DNA from: Nitrospirota bacterium
GTDB lineage: Bacteria; Nitrospirota; Nitrospiria; Nitrospirales; UBA8639
Direction of reading: 5' to 3'
Length of the DNA: 39,958 nt
Assembly (NCBI GenBank): GCA_029864405.1
Contig: JAOTTP010000024.1
Location: 1-39,958 of the forward strand
The position numbers were made by a program, and so were the translations under genes. Positions 18,786-29,398 of the stretch are shown here, one piece after another; within the stretch, counting starts at the first letter, position 1; each line of letters starts with the position of its first letter. The notes under the pieces are model-generated. The model worked only from the letters and a program-made list of their open reading frames with translations, searched no databases and had not been told where the DNA came from.

Positions 18786-19262
18786 TTATAGCTCCTCAAA
18801 ACAAATGGACTGGATTTGATATTCAATAACTCCGGCAGGTCGATGCACTTCAACAATATCTCCAACCCGATGCCCAATCAGCGCACGCCCAATAGGAGAT
18901 TGAACCGAAATCGAACCATTTTTGATATCGGCTTCTTCTTGGCCCACCAAGGTATAGCATTTTTCTTCTTGTGACTCTAAACTTAAAATGGAGACCGTGA
19001 CCCCAAACACGACCGTGTCACTTTGCCCACTCGATATTTCCACCACTTGAGCAATACTGAGTTTATGCTCAAGCTCAGACATCCGTGTATCAATAAATTG
19101 CTGCTGCTCCTTGGCGGCTTTATATTCGGCATTTTCCTTGAGATCACCATGTTCACGAGCCTCGGTAATGGCTTGAATGTTTTTAGGGCGATCTTCCCGT
19201 CGCAGCCTGGCCAGTTCCGCTTGCAGTGCCTCATGTCCTTTTTTTGTGATAGGAATTTTCAT
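18786..19262 (-). CDS. greA: Transcription elongation factor GreA
   Basis: A 158-aa protein from the ATG at 19262, exactly the E. coli length; a GAGGGGAG ribosome-binding site lies 9 bases upstream. An alternative start 45 bases further out adds 15 non-conserved residues. The N-terminal coiled coil carries EALQAELARLRREDRP and the acidic tip REHGDLKENAEYKAAKEQQ that rescues backtracked RNA polymerase. The C-terminal domain ends SPIGRALIGHRVGDIVEV. It lies 76 bases after carB, and that gap contains a possible weak promoter (TTGACC, 18 bases, TATAGA), so greA may have extra transcription of its own. Confidence 0.96.
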   Translation of the reverse strand: MKIPITKKGHEALQAELARLRREDRPKNIQAITEAREHGDLKENAEYKAAKEQQQFIDTRMSELEHKLSIAQVVEISSGQSDTVVFGVTVSILSLESQEEKCYTLVGQEEADIKNGSISVQSPIGRALIGHRVGDIVEVHRPAGVIEYQIQSICFEEL

Positions 19263-19338
19263 GAAACCACACTCCCCTCTATAAGATCCTGGAACTCGGA
19301 TGGTCAATAATCCATCATCGCGTCACGTCCTCTTAGGC

Positions 19339-22300
19339 TTACTCGGCTGGCATCGCAGAATGATATTCCTGTAGGCAGCGAACCTCCATGGACGTTTTCT
19401 TCATCGCCTCTATTCCTGATATGGCTGCTTGCGCGGCTTGAATGGTCGTAAAGTAAGGAATCCCGCCGAACACAGCCGCCTTGCGAATTGGTGCGGAATC
19501 TTCCTGAGAAGAAGCACCTCCTACGGTATTTACGACCAGGGACAGTTCTTTATTCTTGAGTAGATCTCCGATATGAGGCCGAGCTGCATTAATTTTGTTC
19601 ACTGTCACCACGGTGATCCCATGTGCCCGCAAAAACGCCGCAGTCCCTGTTGTGGCGTTGAGTGAAAACCCGAGTTGAGCGAGTCGTTGCGCGAGAGCAA
19701 GAGTTGCGGGTTTGTCCCCATCCTTCACGCTGAGGAGAGCAGTTCCTCCCAAAGGCAAAGGCATTCCCGATGCCGCTTGAGATTTTGCAAACGCCCACCC
19801 GAAGCTTTGATCAATCCCCATAACCTCGCCCGTCGAACGCATCTCGGGACCCAACAAGACATCAGAGACGCCAAGCTTTGTAAATGGAAAGACGGCTTCC
19901 TTGATGGCGATGTGGGAAAAAAGTGGATTCTGCGTAAAGCCTAAGTCCTGCAAGGTCCTCCCCGCCATAATCTTCATCGCGTGTTTGGCCAAAGGCACAC
20001 CGATGACCTTACTGACAAAAGGAACCGTGCGAGAGGCGCGCGGATTCACTTCTAAAATATACACCGACCCATCCTTAACAGCATATTGAATATTCATCAG
20101 CCCCACCACATGTAACTCCTTAGCTAGGAGAATCGTCTGATGATTGATGGTTTCAAGAATCTCTTCATTGAGAGAATGCGCCGGCAACGAACACGCCGAA
20201 TCTCCGGAATGAATTCCCGCCATTTCGACATGTTCCATGATGCCAGCCACTACGACGTCTGTCCCATCCGCAATGGCATCGACATCAACTTCTATGGCGT
20301 CTTCAAGATAATCATCAATTAAGAGAGGATGTCTTCCCAAATCCGTGCCGTTTCTCTGAAGGTATTCATCTAACGTGTTGGCATCATACACGATTTGCAT
20401 GGCACGCCCCCCTAACACATACGATGGACGCACCATCACCGGATAGCCAATGTTGACGGCAATAATATGGGCTTCATGTGAGGACCGAGCTGTGCCGTTT
20501 TGCGGCTGCAGCAAGTTGAGTTCGATTAACAAATCACTAAACCGTTTTCGATCTTCTGCGCGGTCAATGGCATCCGGCTGTGTTCCCAAAATCCTGACCC
20601 CCTCTTGCTCTAACGGGACGGCAAGCTTGAGAGGCGTTTGTCCACCGAATTGCACGACAACTCCATCCGGACGTTCGGTCAGGACAATTCGCAAGACATC
20701 TTCTTTCGTCAACGGTTCAAAATACAGGCGATCGGAAATATCATAATCCGTACTGACGGTTTCCGGATTGCAATTGACCATAATCGTTTCAATGCCTTCT
20801 TCTTTTAAGGCCATCGCAGCATGCACACAACAGTAATCAAATTCAATGCCTTGACCGATCCGGTTCGGTCCTCCGCCTAAGATCATAATTTTTCGTTGCT
20901 GAGTAGGACGAGATTCACAGGGGAAACCCGACGTTGAATAGAGATACGGGGTATGCGCCTCAAACTCTGCACCACAGGTGTCCACCCGTTTAAACACGGT
21001 GCCGTAACCAGAATCTCTGACATGTCGCCATTGACGAATCGTATCTTCCTCTCTCCCGATGAGTTGACCAAGCCGTTGATCGGAAAACCCAAGGCCTTTC
21101 GCTTGTTCAAGGAGAGGCACCAGGGAATCGGGGCATCCTTTGCGGGCGTCGTTTGAACGATCGTTCCCAAATTCTTCCTTGTTTTTGCGAACCCATTCCG
21201 CTTCAAATTCAACGAGTTCTTCAATTTCATGTAAAAACCAGGGGTCAACCCGCGACAGATGATACAGTTCATCTACTGACATCCCGATTCGGAACGCATC
21301 AGCCAGAAACCACAGGCGATCCGCCGTTGGAATCCGAACCTCAGATTGAAGACGCTCATACAGCGGATGATCCGATCCAGCAGAGCCTTTTTTTCCATCA
21401 AGCCCGTGTAACGACACCAACCCATACCTGTCTGTTTCAAGGGAACGAATGGCCTTCTGCAAGGCTTCTTTGAAGGTGGCAGCGAGTGACATGGCTTCTC
21501 CCACGGATTTCATGTGGGTTGTGAGGACTCGATTGACACCTTCAAATTTCTCAAACGTAAACCGAGGAATTTTCACGACCACATAGTCAATGGTCGGCTC
21601 AAAACAGGCTTTGGTCACTTGCGTAATATCATTGGGAAGCTCATCAAGGGTATACCCGATGGCCAACTTCGCTGCGATCTTGGCAATCGGAAACCCGGTC
21701 GCCTTTGATGCCAACGCGGAACTTCTGGAGACGCGAGGATTCATCTCAATGACCATCAATGCCCCATTGTCCGGATTCAAAGAAAATTGAATATTGGATC
21801 CGCCGGTATCCACCCCAATTTCCCGAATGATGCGAATGGCCGCATCTCGCATGTGTTGATACTCTTTATCAGACAAGGTCATGGCCGGGGCCACCGTAAT
21901 ACTGTCTCCCGTATGTACACCCATCGGATCAAAATTCTCGATGGGGCAGACAATAACCACATTGTCCTTGGAGTCCCGCATGACTTCTAACTCATATTCC
22001 TTCCATCCCAGGAGAGATTGTTCGAGCAAGGCTTGTCCAACAGGACTGGTCACCAGAGCCCAATCAATATATTTATCAAACTCTTCACGGTTATAGGCAA
22101 TATTGCCCCCTGCTCCTCCCAAGGTGAACGATGGACGGACGATAGCGGGAAATCCTATTTTTTCAAGGAGTTGCAACGCTTCTTCTCTTGACCGAAATGC
22201 CCCGCTTGCCGCCACGTTCAATCCAATTCGCTTCATCGCCTGTTTGAATAATTCCCGATCTTCGGCCTTTTGGATTGATTCATAGGAAGCTCCGATGAGT

Positions 22301-22641
22301 TGAACTCCGTGTTTTTCCAGGATACCTCGTTTCACTAATTCCACGGTGACATTCAGCGCAGTCTGCCCTCCCATGGTGGGAAGCAGGGCATCAGGATGCT
22401 CACGCTCCAGAATCGCTTCCACCACTTCTACGGTAATCGGCTCCACATAGGTCCGATCCGCGAGATCCGGGTCGGTCATAATAGTGGCCGGATTACTATT
22501 GACGAGGACGACTTCAAAGCCTTCCTCCTTCAGCGCCGTGCACGCTTGCGTTCCGGAATAGTCAAACTCACAACCTTGACCAATGACGATCGGTCCAGAG
22601 CCGATTAACAAAATTCGATGGATGTCGTTTCTACGTGGCAT
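19339..22641 (-). CDS. carB: Carbamoyl-phosphate synthase large subunit
   Basis: An 1100-aa protein with two homologous ATP-grasp halves and a C-terminal methylglyoxal-synthase-like allosteric domain. The first half begins [20 protein letters not shown] and the second restarts at [20 protein letters not shown]. It makes carbamoyl phosphate from ammonia (supplied by CarA), bicarbonate and two ATP, feeding PyrB and arginine synthesis. The allosteric domain starts near [20 protein letters not shown]. It is separated from carA by two protease genes, and starts 9 bases after the M48 lipoprotein gene. Confidence 0.97.
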   Translation of the reverse strand: MPRRNDIHRILLIGSGPIVIGQGCEFDYSGTQACTALKEEGFEVVLVNSNPATIMTDPDLADRTYVEPITVEVVEAILEREHPDALLPTMGGQTALNVTVELVKRGILEKHGVQLIGASYESIQKAEDRELFKQAMKRIGLNVAASGAFRSREEALQLLEKIGFPAIVRPSFTLGGAGGNIAYNREEFDKYIDWALVTSPVGQALLEQSLLGWKEYELEVMRDSKDNVVIVCPIENFDPMGVHTGDSITVAPAMTLSDKEYQHMRDAAIRIIREIGVDTGGSNIQFSLNPDNGALMVIEMNPRVSRSSALASKATGFPIAKIAAKLAIGYTLDELPNDITQVTKACFEPTIDYVVVKIPRFTFEKFEGVNRVLTTHMKSVGEAMSLAATFKEALQKAIRSLETDRYGLVSLHGLDGKKGSAGSDHPLYERLQSEVRIPTADRLWFLADAFRIGMSVDELYHLSRVDPWFLHEIEELVEFEAEWVRKNKEEFGNDRSNDARKGCPDSLVPLLEQAKGLGFSDQRLGQLIGREEDTIRQWRHVRDSGYGTVFKRVDTCGAEFEAHTPYLYSTSGFPCESRPTQQRKIMILGGGPNRIGQGIEFDYCCVHAAMALKEEGIETIMVNCNPETVSTDYDISDRLYFEPLTKEDVLRIVLTERPDGVVVQFGGQTPLKLAVPLEQEGVRILGTQPDAIDRAEDRKRFSDLLIELNLLQPQNGTARSSHEAHIIAVNIGYPVMVRPSYVLGGRAMQIVYDANTLDEYLQRNGTDLGRHPLLIDDYLEDAIEVDVDAIADGTDVVVAGIMEHVEMAGIHSGDSACSLPAHSLNEEILETINHQTILLAKELHVVGLMNIQYAVKDGSVYILEVNPRASRTVPFVSKVIGVPLAKHAMKIMAGRTLQDLGFTQNPLFSHIAIKEAVFPFTKLGVSDVLLGPEMRSTGEVMGIDQSFGWAFAKSQAASGMPLPLGGTALLSVKDGDKPATLALAQRLAQLGFSLNATTGTAAFLRAHGITVVTVNKINAARPHIGDLLKNKELSLVVNTVGGASSQEDSAPIRKAAVFGGIPYFTTIQAAQAAISGIEAMKKTSMEVRCLQEYHSAMPAE

Positions 22642-22650
22642 GATGGGCTC

Positions 22651-23562
22651 TCAGGATTTTGAAACAGATCCGGGCATCGGTATTTTTTGAGGAGTTTCAG
22701 GTGATACGGGAGGCGCTGTCTCAGGATGATAGAATCTCATCGCTTGGGGAATCCAGGCTTCAATTTGATTAATCCTGGTCACATCAGAAGGATGAGTGGA
22801 TAAAAATTCCGGAATCGCATTTTGACTGCGAAAACAGAATTTCCCTATCATTTTTCTCGGACACCCACTCATGCGTTCCCAAAAAGGCACCGCTTCTCTC
22901 GGGTCATATCCGGCCTTTGCCATCAATTGCAGCCCAATAAAATCGGCTTCCGTTTCCTGGTCACGGGAATTGGGAAGGGCCACGCCCACTCCATAGGCAC
23001 TCATGGCACCAATAGCCAGGCCAGGGTCGACGCCCCCGGCGGCGGCACCAGCCAAAGCCCCGATTTGAGCAATTTGTTCCAGAATCCCACGACTGTATCG
23101 CTCGGCTCCATGCCGTTGCAACGCATGGGCAACTTCATGTGCCATCACCGTCGCAAGTCCGGCTTCTGTTTGTGTGTATTTTAAAATACCGGTAAACACG
23201 GCCACTTTCCCCCCTGGCAACGCAAAGGCATTCACTTGATCATCATCCTGAATGACGGCAAATTCCCAGATATATTCCGATTTATTTGCTGCCTTGGCAA
23301 TGCGTTGCCCCACACGATTCACCATTAAGGTAATTTCCGGATCTCTGCTTAATGGCGCCGACTTCAGGACCTCGCGAAATGCTGCAAGCCCCAGGGCAAT
23401 TTCCTTTTCCTCCGAAATATAAATCAATTGATCTCTGGCCGTGCCCGGAGCCTTTTGACAAGCTGAGCTCAGCAACAGAAACGCGCACATCACACTGGCC
23501 ATGACCCCTAGAAAAAATCTTCCATAGAGGGTTAGCTGGGTCATAGTAGTAACATTCTTCAC
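22651..23562 (-). CDS. M48-family zinc metalloprotease, predicted lipoprotein
   Basis: A 303-aa protein whose signal ends in a lipobox (LLLSSAC, Cys35), indicating a lipid-anchored envelope protein. The zinc site is HEVAH (142-146) in VMAHEVAHALQRHGAER, with the third ligand probably Glu205 in QETEADFIGLQLM. This is the BepA/LoiP/Oma1-like peptidase group, which processes or degrades misassembled outer-membrane proteins. The first Met may be 6 codons upstream of the true start (MTQLTLYG is also plausible). It is 18 bases after sppA and 9 bases before carB, and so embedded in the pyrimidine operon. Confidence 0.9.
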   Translation of the reverse strand: MKNVTTMTQLTLYGRFFLGVMASVMCAFLLLSSACQKAPGTARDQLIYISEEKEIALGLAAFREVLKSAPLSRDPEITLMVNRVGQRIAKAANKSEYIWEFAVIQDDDQVNAFALPGGKVAVFTGILKYTQTEAGLATVMAHEVAHALQRHGAERYSRGILEQIAQIGALAGAAAGGVDPGLAIGAMSAYGVGVALPNSRDQETEADFIGLQLMAKAGYDPREAVPFWERMSGCPRKMIGKFCFRSQNAIPEFLSTHPSDVTRINQIEAWIPQAMRFYHPETAPPVSPETPQKIPMPGSVSKS

Positions 23563-23580
23563 TTCGCTACATCGGCAGAC

Positions 23581-24546
23581 TTACGGCATCCACATGTACA
23601 GCATTTGTGGTGTCCCTCCGGTCAATACGTTGAAAAGAGAATGCGCATCGACTTGAGGAAACCCGATAGGCCCAATCTGAGGAGGATCGAACTGTGAGTA
23701 GATATTGTGATGAGTTCCCCCTCCCCTGATGTAGGTCACGACTGTGGCGTGTTCCAACTTGGCTTCTTTTTTGGCCAGATCTAGCGCCTCCTCCAGATAC
23801 CCAATGTCATCCACAAGACCTTGGGCTTTGGCAATATCGGCGGTAAAAATCCGCCCATCGGCTAACCTGCGAATGTGCTCCTTGCTCAAACCGGGTCTTC
23901 CCTCTTCAATCACCGCAAGAAACTGCTCATACAAATGATCAATTGCCCCTTGGAAAATAGCCTGCTCTTCCTCGTTCATAGGCCGAAACGGAGAGCCCAT
24001 AGCTTTCATAGGACCCGAAACAATCGCGGTTGGTTGCACTCCAACCTTTTCAAGCAGGCCCTGGGCATTCATGGTCACCATAATGACCCCGACACTTCCC
24101 GTAATAGTCGAGGGATGCGCAACAACATGGTCGGCGGCCATCGCGATGTAATATCCACCGGAAGTCCCCAAATCCATAATGGCTGCAATGACGGGCAGCG
24201 TACGTTTTTTCTTAAAGGCTTTCAGCTCATGATATACCAGATCTGAGGCCGTAACCGATCCTCCGGGAGTATTAATTCGAAGAACGATGGCTTTGACATG
24301 GTCATCCTTTTCGGCCTTGGTCAATTCCTCTTTAATCCGTGCGGGAAGACTGGGTTCATCAACGATACCCGAGGACTTGGCCGTCGTGAGCATGCCGGAA
24401 ATGTCGATTAACAACACCTTCTCGTCCCCCTCCCCGGACAAGATCGTTTCCTTCAATGCTCCTCCTCCGGGAAACAGATCAATATGGATGCACCCACTGA
24501 CCACAAAGAGAAGAAGAATCAGGAAACACCGTCTCGTAGACATCAC
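23581..24546 (-). CDS. sppA: Signal peptide peptidase SppA (short form), predicted lipoprotein
   Basis: A 321-aa S49-family protease. The N-terminus is hydrophobic and ends in a lipobox-like VVSGC (Cys19), unlike the uncleaved anchor of many SppA proteins. The Ser-Lys dyad is visible: Ser129 in DLGTSGGYYIAMAADHV and Lys181 in SGPMKAMGSPFRPMNEEE. The ClpP-like fold is marked by LRINTPGGSVTASDLVY. It degrades cleaved signal peptides in or at the membrane. Its ATG overlaps the carA stop by 4 bases (ATGA), so it is translationally coupled to carA. Confidence 0.93.
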   Translation of the reverse strand: MMSTRRCFLILLLFVVSGCIHIDLFPGGGALKETILSGEGDEKVLLIDISGMLTTAKSSGIVDEPSLPARIKEELTKAEKDDHVKAIVLRINTPGGSVTASDLVYHELKAFKKKRTLPVIAAIMDLGTSGGYYIAMAADHVVAHPSTITGSVGVIMVTMNAQGLLEKVGVQPTAIVSGPMKAMGSPFRPMNEEEQAIFQGAIDHLYEQFLAVIEEGRPGLSKEHIRRLADGRIFTADIAKAQGLVDDIGYLEEALDLAKKEAKLEHATVVTYIRGGGTHHNIYSQFDPPQIGPIGFPQVDAHSLFNVLTGGTPQMLYMWMP

Positions 24547-25727
24547 TTCTGGCCTTTCATCATTTCTAGAAACTGCCGGAACACATACGAAGAGTCATGA
24601 GGTCCTGGAGACGCTTCAGGGTGATACTGAATAGAAAGAATCGGACTCTCCAGGCCCGCCATCCCTTCACAACATCCATCATTCACACTGCGATGCGTGA
24701 TTTCCATCCGTCCAACGGAAGAGTCAAACTGTAGAGATGTCAACGGCGCACAGACATCTTCCTTGTGAGGAAGACCAACGGCAAAGTTATGGTTCTGTGA
24801 GGTAATTTCAATCTTTCTGGTGCGAAGATCCATAACTGGATGATTGGCCCCATGATGCCCAAAGGTTAATTTATGGGTGTGCAATCCCAAGGATAATCCC
24901 AACACTTGATGCCCCAAACAAATCCCGAGCAGAGGTTTCCAGCCCAACAGCTGCTTGACGGTTTCTACCGCATAGGGCACACCTTCGGGATCTCCTGGAC
25001 CATTGGATAAGACGATTCCATCCGGATTGAGGCGGCGAATCTCTTCAGCGGTCGTCGAAGCAGGCACGACTCGAACCTGACACCCCAGATCCACGAGACT
25101 TCGTAAAATATTCTGTTTCACCCCAAAATCCATAACCACGACGTTCCAAGAAGGCTGAGCGGTATCCAGATCACAAATGGACGATTCACCACTGGTCGAG
25201 TCCATAACGATTGATCTCTCAGTCCATTCATAGGCGCGCGGACAGGTGACCTCTTTCACCAAATCTCGCCCGATCAGAGAGGGAGCAGCCTTTGCTTTTT
25301 CCCGCAACGCGTGGTCATCGAAATTCACATGGGAAATGACTCCCATTTGTGAGCCGTGATCACGGAGATGACAGGTCAGCGCTCGCGTGTCTATCCCTTG
25401 AATCGCCACAATGCGATGATCGATCAAGTATTCTTCAAAGGTTTGACGGCTCCGCCAATTACTCCGGTACTTGGAGGCTTCACGAACAATAAACCCTTCA
25501 ACCCAGACCCGATGTGATTCATTGTCTTCCGGGGTCACCCCATAATTCCCTATTTGGGTGGAGGTCATCAACACGATCTGCCCTTTATAGGAAGGATCGG
25601 TCAGAATTTCTTGATACCCGGTCATGGCGGTGTTAAACACCACCTCTCCAACCGTTTCGCCTTCGAACCCGAGTGCACCTCCTCGAAACATCGTTCCATC
25701 GGCTAACGCCAACACTGCCGGCTTCAT
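24543..25727 (-). CDS. carA: Carbamoyl-phosphate synthase small subunit
   Basis: A 394-aa protein: an N-terminal CPSase domain (ALADGTMFRGGALGFEGETV, TGYQEILTDPSYKGQIV) and a C-terminal class I glutamine amidotransferase with the nucleophile in LLGICLGHQVLGLSLG and the catalytic His in QYHPEASPGPHDS. It supplies ammonia to CarB. A clean AAAGGAG ribosome-binding site precedes the ATG. It sits 51 bases after the DUF4149 gene and overlaps sppA. Confidence 0.97.
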   Translation of the reverse strand: MKPAVLALADGTMFRGGALGFEGETVGEVVFNTAMTGYQEILTDPSYKGQIVLMTSTQIGNYGVTPEDNESHRVWVEGFIVREASKYRSNWRSRQTFEEYLIDHRIVAIQGIDTRALTCHLRDHGSQMGVISHVNFDDHALREKAKAAPSLIGRDLVKEVTCPRAYEWTERSIVMDSTSGESSICDLDTAQPSWNVVVMDFGVKQNILRSLVDLGCQVRVVPASTTAEEIRRLNPDGIVLSNGPGDPEGVPYAVETVKQLLGWKPLLGICLGHQVLGLSLGLHTHKLTFGHHGANHPVMDLRTRKIEITSQNHNFAVGLPHKEDVCAPLTSLQFDSSVGRMEITHRSVNDGCCEGMAGLESPILSIQYHPEASPGPHDSSYVFRQFLEMMKGQK

Positions 25728-25778
25728 GGTCTCTCCTTTATCATCTTCTTATTCCCGTCGCACGATCATCAACAGCAA

Positions 25779-26312
25779 TTAGCGAGTCGCCACGGAATGG
25801 TGAAAGAGGACTTTCCGTACCTTCACAATAAAGAGTGAAGCCGCGAGACCAAAATTCACCAAATGGCAAGCCCGCACGACCATATGCAGCCGAAAAAATT
25901 GTGCATAGGCGATATCTTTGTCCTCTTTTGAGATCGCCTCAAAGGCCTGTTCTTGTAAGCCAATCGCCTGAGGACCAAGGACCACAAGAATGCTGAACGT
26001 CATCAAAACCATTCCAGCCAGAAGCCACCATTCCACAGAAGAGACGGAAAACAGTTCTGAGGGATTGCTGCCAAAAGCTCGATAGCGCATTCCTGCCACG
26101 ATGCTCAACAACACCAAAATCCAGACATTCATCAAGCCAAATCCATCAAAAACCCTACGTAGAAAACGCCCAGCTGGTTCCATCCCAAAAGCATTAAACA
26201 CGGCCGGAATCACTACCGCAACAATGACGACCAATCCACCAACCCATAAGGTTAAGGCACAGAGTTCAAAAAGAAAACCCACGACCCCCCAATTCACCCG
26301 CTTCATCATCAC
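25779..26312 (-). CDS. DUF4149-type four-helix membrane protein
   Basis: A 177-aa protein with four hydrophobic segments (about 8-40, 58-72, 90-112 and 145-165) and the family-like start LCALTLWVGGLVVIVAVVIP, then VFNAFGMEPAGRFLRRVF. It resembles DUF4149/TMEM205-like proteins, whose biochemical role is unknown. It is 3 bases after pyrC and 51 before carA, so it is cotranscribed with pyrimidine genes. A link to pyrimidine metabolism is not implied by the sequence. The first three codons are all Met, so the exact start is ambiguous. Confidence 0.75.
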   Translation of the reverse strand: MMMKRVNWGVVGFLFELCALTLWVGGLVVIVAVVIPAVFNAFGMEPAGRFLRRVFDGFGLMNVWILVLLSIVAGMRYRAFGSNPSELFSVSSVEWWLLAGMVLMTFSILVVLGPQAIGLQEQAFEAISKEDKDIAYAQFFRLHMVVRACHLVNFGLAASLFIVKVRKVLFHHSVATR

Positions 26313-26315
26313 GAA

Positions 26316-27638
26316 TTACCGGGCATCATAGACAATTTTGCCCTCAACCAATGTCATCTTCACTTTCCCCTTGACCGTCCAACCTCCAAATGGCGTGTTC
26401 CAACTTTTTGAGAAAAATTGAGTGGGATCCACCACCCATTCTTCATTGGGATCAAACACCACGATATCGGCATGGGTGCCAGGCTGCAGGCTTCCAACAG
26501 GCAGATGAAAGAGCTGAGCAGGAGACCTGGTTAACTTATCAATCGCCTGTTCAAGGGACAAGACCCCCTCATGCACCAGGCGTAGGGTCAACGGAAGAGC
26601 GGTCTCAAAACCTACGATCCCAAAGGGAGCCGTATCAAATTCCAATTGTTTTTCTTGAAGAGCATGGGGGGCATGGTCGGTGGCAATGACATCAATCGTC
26701 CCATCAACCAACCCTTGTTTCAGCGCTTGAACGTCTTCATCCGTCCGTAGTGGCGGATTCATTTTAGCATTAGAATTATAACAGCGGACGGCTTCTTCAG
26801 TAATGGAAAAGTGATGGGGACAGACTTCCGCGCTCACCGGCAACCCCTGCCCTTTGGCATGACGGACCAGTTCCACCGAACGGGCGGTGCTCAAATGGGC
26901 CAGATGCACATGAACCCCGGTAAGAGCCGCCAGAGCCAGGTTCCTGGCCACCATCACCTCTTCTGAGGCATCGGGAATACCCGGCATCCCGAGTTCCGTC
27001 GACACCATCCCCTCGTTCATACATCCGCCATCGGTTAAATGCAGGTCTTCGCAATGGTCCACGACAGGAATGCCAAAAGCCTTGGCATACTCCAGCGCCC
27101 GCCGCATGACCAAACTATTCATCACTGGCCGGCCATCATCCGAAATGGCCACACATCCGGCTTCCACCAATTCACCAATATCCGCAAGTTCTTCCCCCTC
27201 AGACTTTCTCGTGATCGCACCGATCGGAAAGACCCGGGCCTTGCCGGCCTCTTGTCCTTTGGCCAACATGAATTTGGTGATGGCTGCGTTATCATTCACA
27301 GGCTGTGTATTCGGCATACAGCAGATGGTCGTAAACCCACCGGCCACTGCTGAGGCCGCGCCGGTCGCGATGGTTTCTTTATATTCAAAGCCAGGTTCCC
27401 GTAAGTGGCAATGCAAATCGACAAGGCCTGGCGCCACAATCCATCCATTGGCCTCAAGGATGGTGACGGAAGAATCCTGACAAAGAGGGTTTGTCAGTGG
27501 AAAACCGACCTCGATAATGCTTCCATCTTGAATAAGCACATCGGCCCGCCCATTCACATGGCCAGGGTCAATCACGATGCCACCTTGAATACAGAGCAGG
27601 TGAGAAGAGGTGGGATGCTGTGCGGTCTTTTTTGTCAT
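26316..27638 (-). CDS. pyrC: Dihydroorotase (type I)
   Basis: A 440-aa amidohydrolase. The metal-binding HxH is His76/His78 in GLVDLHCHLREPGFEYKETI, followed by TTICCMPNTQPVND. Further metal/active-site segments are VVDHCEDLHL, HLAHLSTARSVELV and VIATDHAPH. It cyclises carbamoyl aspartate to dihydroorotate. The HCHLREPG wording and the length place it in the type I class that often pairs with PyrB. It sits 9 bases after pyrB. Confidence 0.97.
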   Translation of the reverse strand: MTKKTAQHPTSSHLLCIQGGIVIDPGHVNGRADVLIQDGSIIEVGFPLTNPLCQDSSVTILEANGWIVAPGLVDLHCHLREPGFEYKETIATGAASAVAGGFTTICCMPNTQPVNDNAAITKFMLAKGQEAGKARVFPIGAITRKSEGEELADIGELVEAGCVAISDDGRPVMNSLVMRRALEYAKAFGIPVVDHCEDLHLTDGGCMNEGMVSTELGMPGIPDASEEVMVARNLALAALTGVHVHLAHLSTARSVELVRHAKGQGLPVSAEVCPHHFSITEEAVRCYNSNAKMNPPLRTDEDVQALKQGLVDGTIDVIATDHAPHALQEKQLEFDTAPFGIVGFETALPLTLRLVHEGVLSLEQAIDKLTRSPAQLFHLPVGSLQPGTHADIVVFDPNEEWVVDPTQFFSKSWNTPFGGWTVKGKVKMTLVEGKIVYDAR

Positions 27639-27647
27639 CTTGTCCGA

Positions 27648-28589
27648 TCACTCGTTAAGGGTTGAACGTTCACCAGATCCTGACAATAAATACATGAGGG
27701 CCATCCGGACAGAGACGCCATTGGTCACTTGATCCAGGATCACCGCTGCGGCACTATCAGCGACGGATGGCGCAATTTCCACTCCACGGTTCAAAGGACC
27801 GGGATGCATCACAATGGCATCCGCTTTGGCGAGCTTGAGTCGTTCCGGAGTCAAACAATACAGGTTGGCATATTCTCGAATGCTGGGAAGTAACGCTTTC
27901 CCCAGCCGTTCTCGTTGTAATCGTAGCATGATGATCACATCCGCTCCGATTAACGCCTCATCCAGATGGTAAAAGACGGTCACGCCGAAATGTTCGAGAG
28001 CGAGGGGGATCATGGTTGGTGGGGCGACGACTCTCACCTCTGCTCCTAGTTTGGTAAGAGCGAGAATATTCGAGTGAGCCACCCGGCTATGCGCAATATC
28101 GCCAACAATCACCACCAACAAGCCTGCGACACGTCCTTTTTTTTCTTTAATGGTAAACACATCCAGCAGAGCCTGAGTGGGATGTTCATGCCATCCATCC
28201 CCCGCATTAATCACCGATGATCTGACGGATCGCGCGAGGTTTTCCGCGGCACCAGGAGATGAATGGCGCAACACAATAATATCCGCCTGCATGGCTTCAA
28301 TATTTCTGGCGGTATCAACCAACGTTTCCCCTTTCACCATACTGCTCGTGGAAGGAGAAAAATTGATCACATCGGCACTCAGTCGTTTAGCCGCCAATTC
28401 AAAAGACGTTCGTGTGCGAGTACTGGGCTCAAAAAATAAATTCACCACCGTTTTCCCTCGCAAGGCCGGAACTTTTTTAATATCCCGCCCTCCAACTTCT
28501 TTCAGGGATTCGGCCGTCGTCAGGATCAGTTGGATTTCGTCAGCCGTTAAGGCCGCAATAGTCAATAAATCTTTTCGTTGTAGACCCAT
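27648..28589 (-). CDS. pyrB: Aspartate carbamoyltransferase catalytic subunit
   Basis: A 313-aa protein with the carbamoyl-phosphate loop [11 protein letters not shown] (53-63) and the [12 protein letters not shown] motif (136-147). The C-terminal [11 protein letters not shown] belongs to the aspartate-binding domain. It joins carbamoyl phosphate and aspartate to give carbamoyl aspartate. No pyrI regulatory subunit is nearby, so control probably relies on PyrR attenuation. It is 7 bases after pyrR and 9 before pyrC. Confidence 0.97.
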   Translation of the reverse strand: MGLQRKDLLTIAALTADEIQLILTTAESLKEVGGRDIKKVPALRGKTVVNLFFEPSTRTRTSFELAAKRLSADVINFSPSTSSMVKGETLVDTARNIEAMQADIIVLRHSSPGAAENLARSVRSSVINAGDGWHEHPTQALLDVFTIKEKKGRVAGLLVVIVGDIAHSRVAHSNILALTKLGAEVRVVAPPTMIPLALEHFGVTVFYHLDEALIGADVIIMLRLQRERLGKALLPSIREYANLYCLTPERLKLAKADAIVMHPGPLNRGVEIAPSVADSAAAVILDQVTNGVSVRMALMYLLSGSGERSTLNE

Positions 28590-28596
28590 AATGACG

Positions 28597-29163
<567 letters not shown>

Positions 29164-29180
29164 TTACGCTTCATGAAGAC

Positions 29181-29214
29181 AAAAAAAACCCTTCTCAGAA
29201 CGACATGAGAAGGG
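29181..29214 (-). terminator. Intrinsic terminator in the pyr leader (attenuator)
   Basis: On the minus strand, CCCTTCTCA (29214-29206), an 8-base loop and TGAGAAGGG (29197-29189) form a perfect 9-bp stem followed by eight T (29188-29181). It lies between the pyr promoter and pyrR, about 75 bases downstream of the predicted transcription start, where a transcription attenuator is expected. Confidence 0.9.
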
Positions 29215-29257
29215 CGCACATAATATGGCCAATTAGTGGCCGCCATCGCTTTATTCT

Positions 29258-29289
29258 CCTTACCCACCTCGCCGGATGGGTCTTAAAGG
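29258..29289 (-). promoter_or_regulatory. PyrR-binding RNA hairpin in the pyr leader
   Basis: The transcript segment pairs CCTT with AAGG and ACCCA with TGGGT around the loop TCCGGCGAGG. That loop matches the TCCnGnGAGG core of PyrR-binding sites known from Bacillus-type pyr leaders. The hairpin starts within a few bases of the predicted transcription start. Binding of PyrR-UMP here should block an antiterminator and allow the 29181-29214 terminator. The best antiterminator pairing I find is short (GAGAA 29258-29254 with TTCTC 29211-29207), so that part is unsure. Confidence 0.82.
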
Positions 29290-29296
29290 TTTCTCC

Positions 29297-29325
29297 ATAC
29301 TATTCGCGCAACGCCCTGCTGTCAA
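29297..29325 (-). promoter_or_regulatory. Sigma70-type promoter of the pyr operon
   Basis: On the minus strand, TTGACA (29325-29320), a 17-base spacer and TAGTAT (29302-29297). The predicted start near 29290 coincides with the first bases of the PyrR-binding hairpin. There is no competing promoter between it and pyrR. Confidence 0.8.
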
Positions 29326-29398
29326 GATCGGAAAAAGAGGCATCGTCATCTGCAGGAGGCAACCGACAATTGAACTGGTAAGGTAGGTCCCCTTGGAA

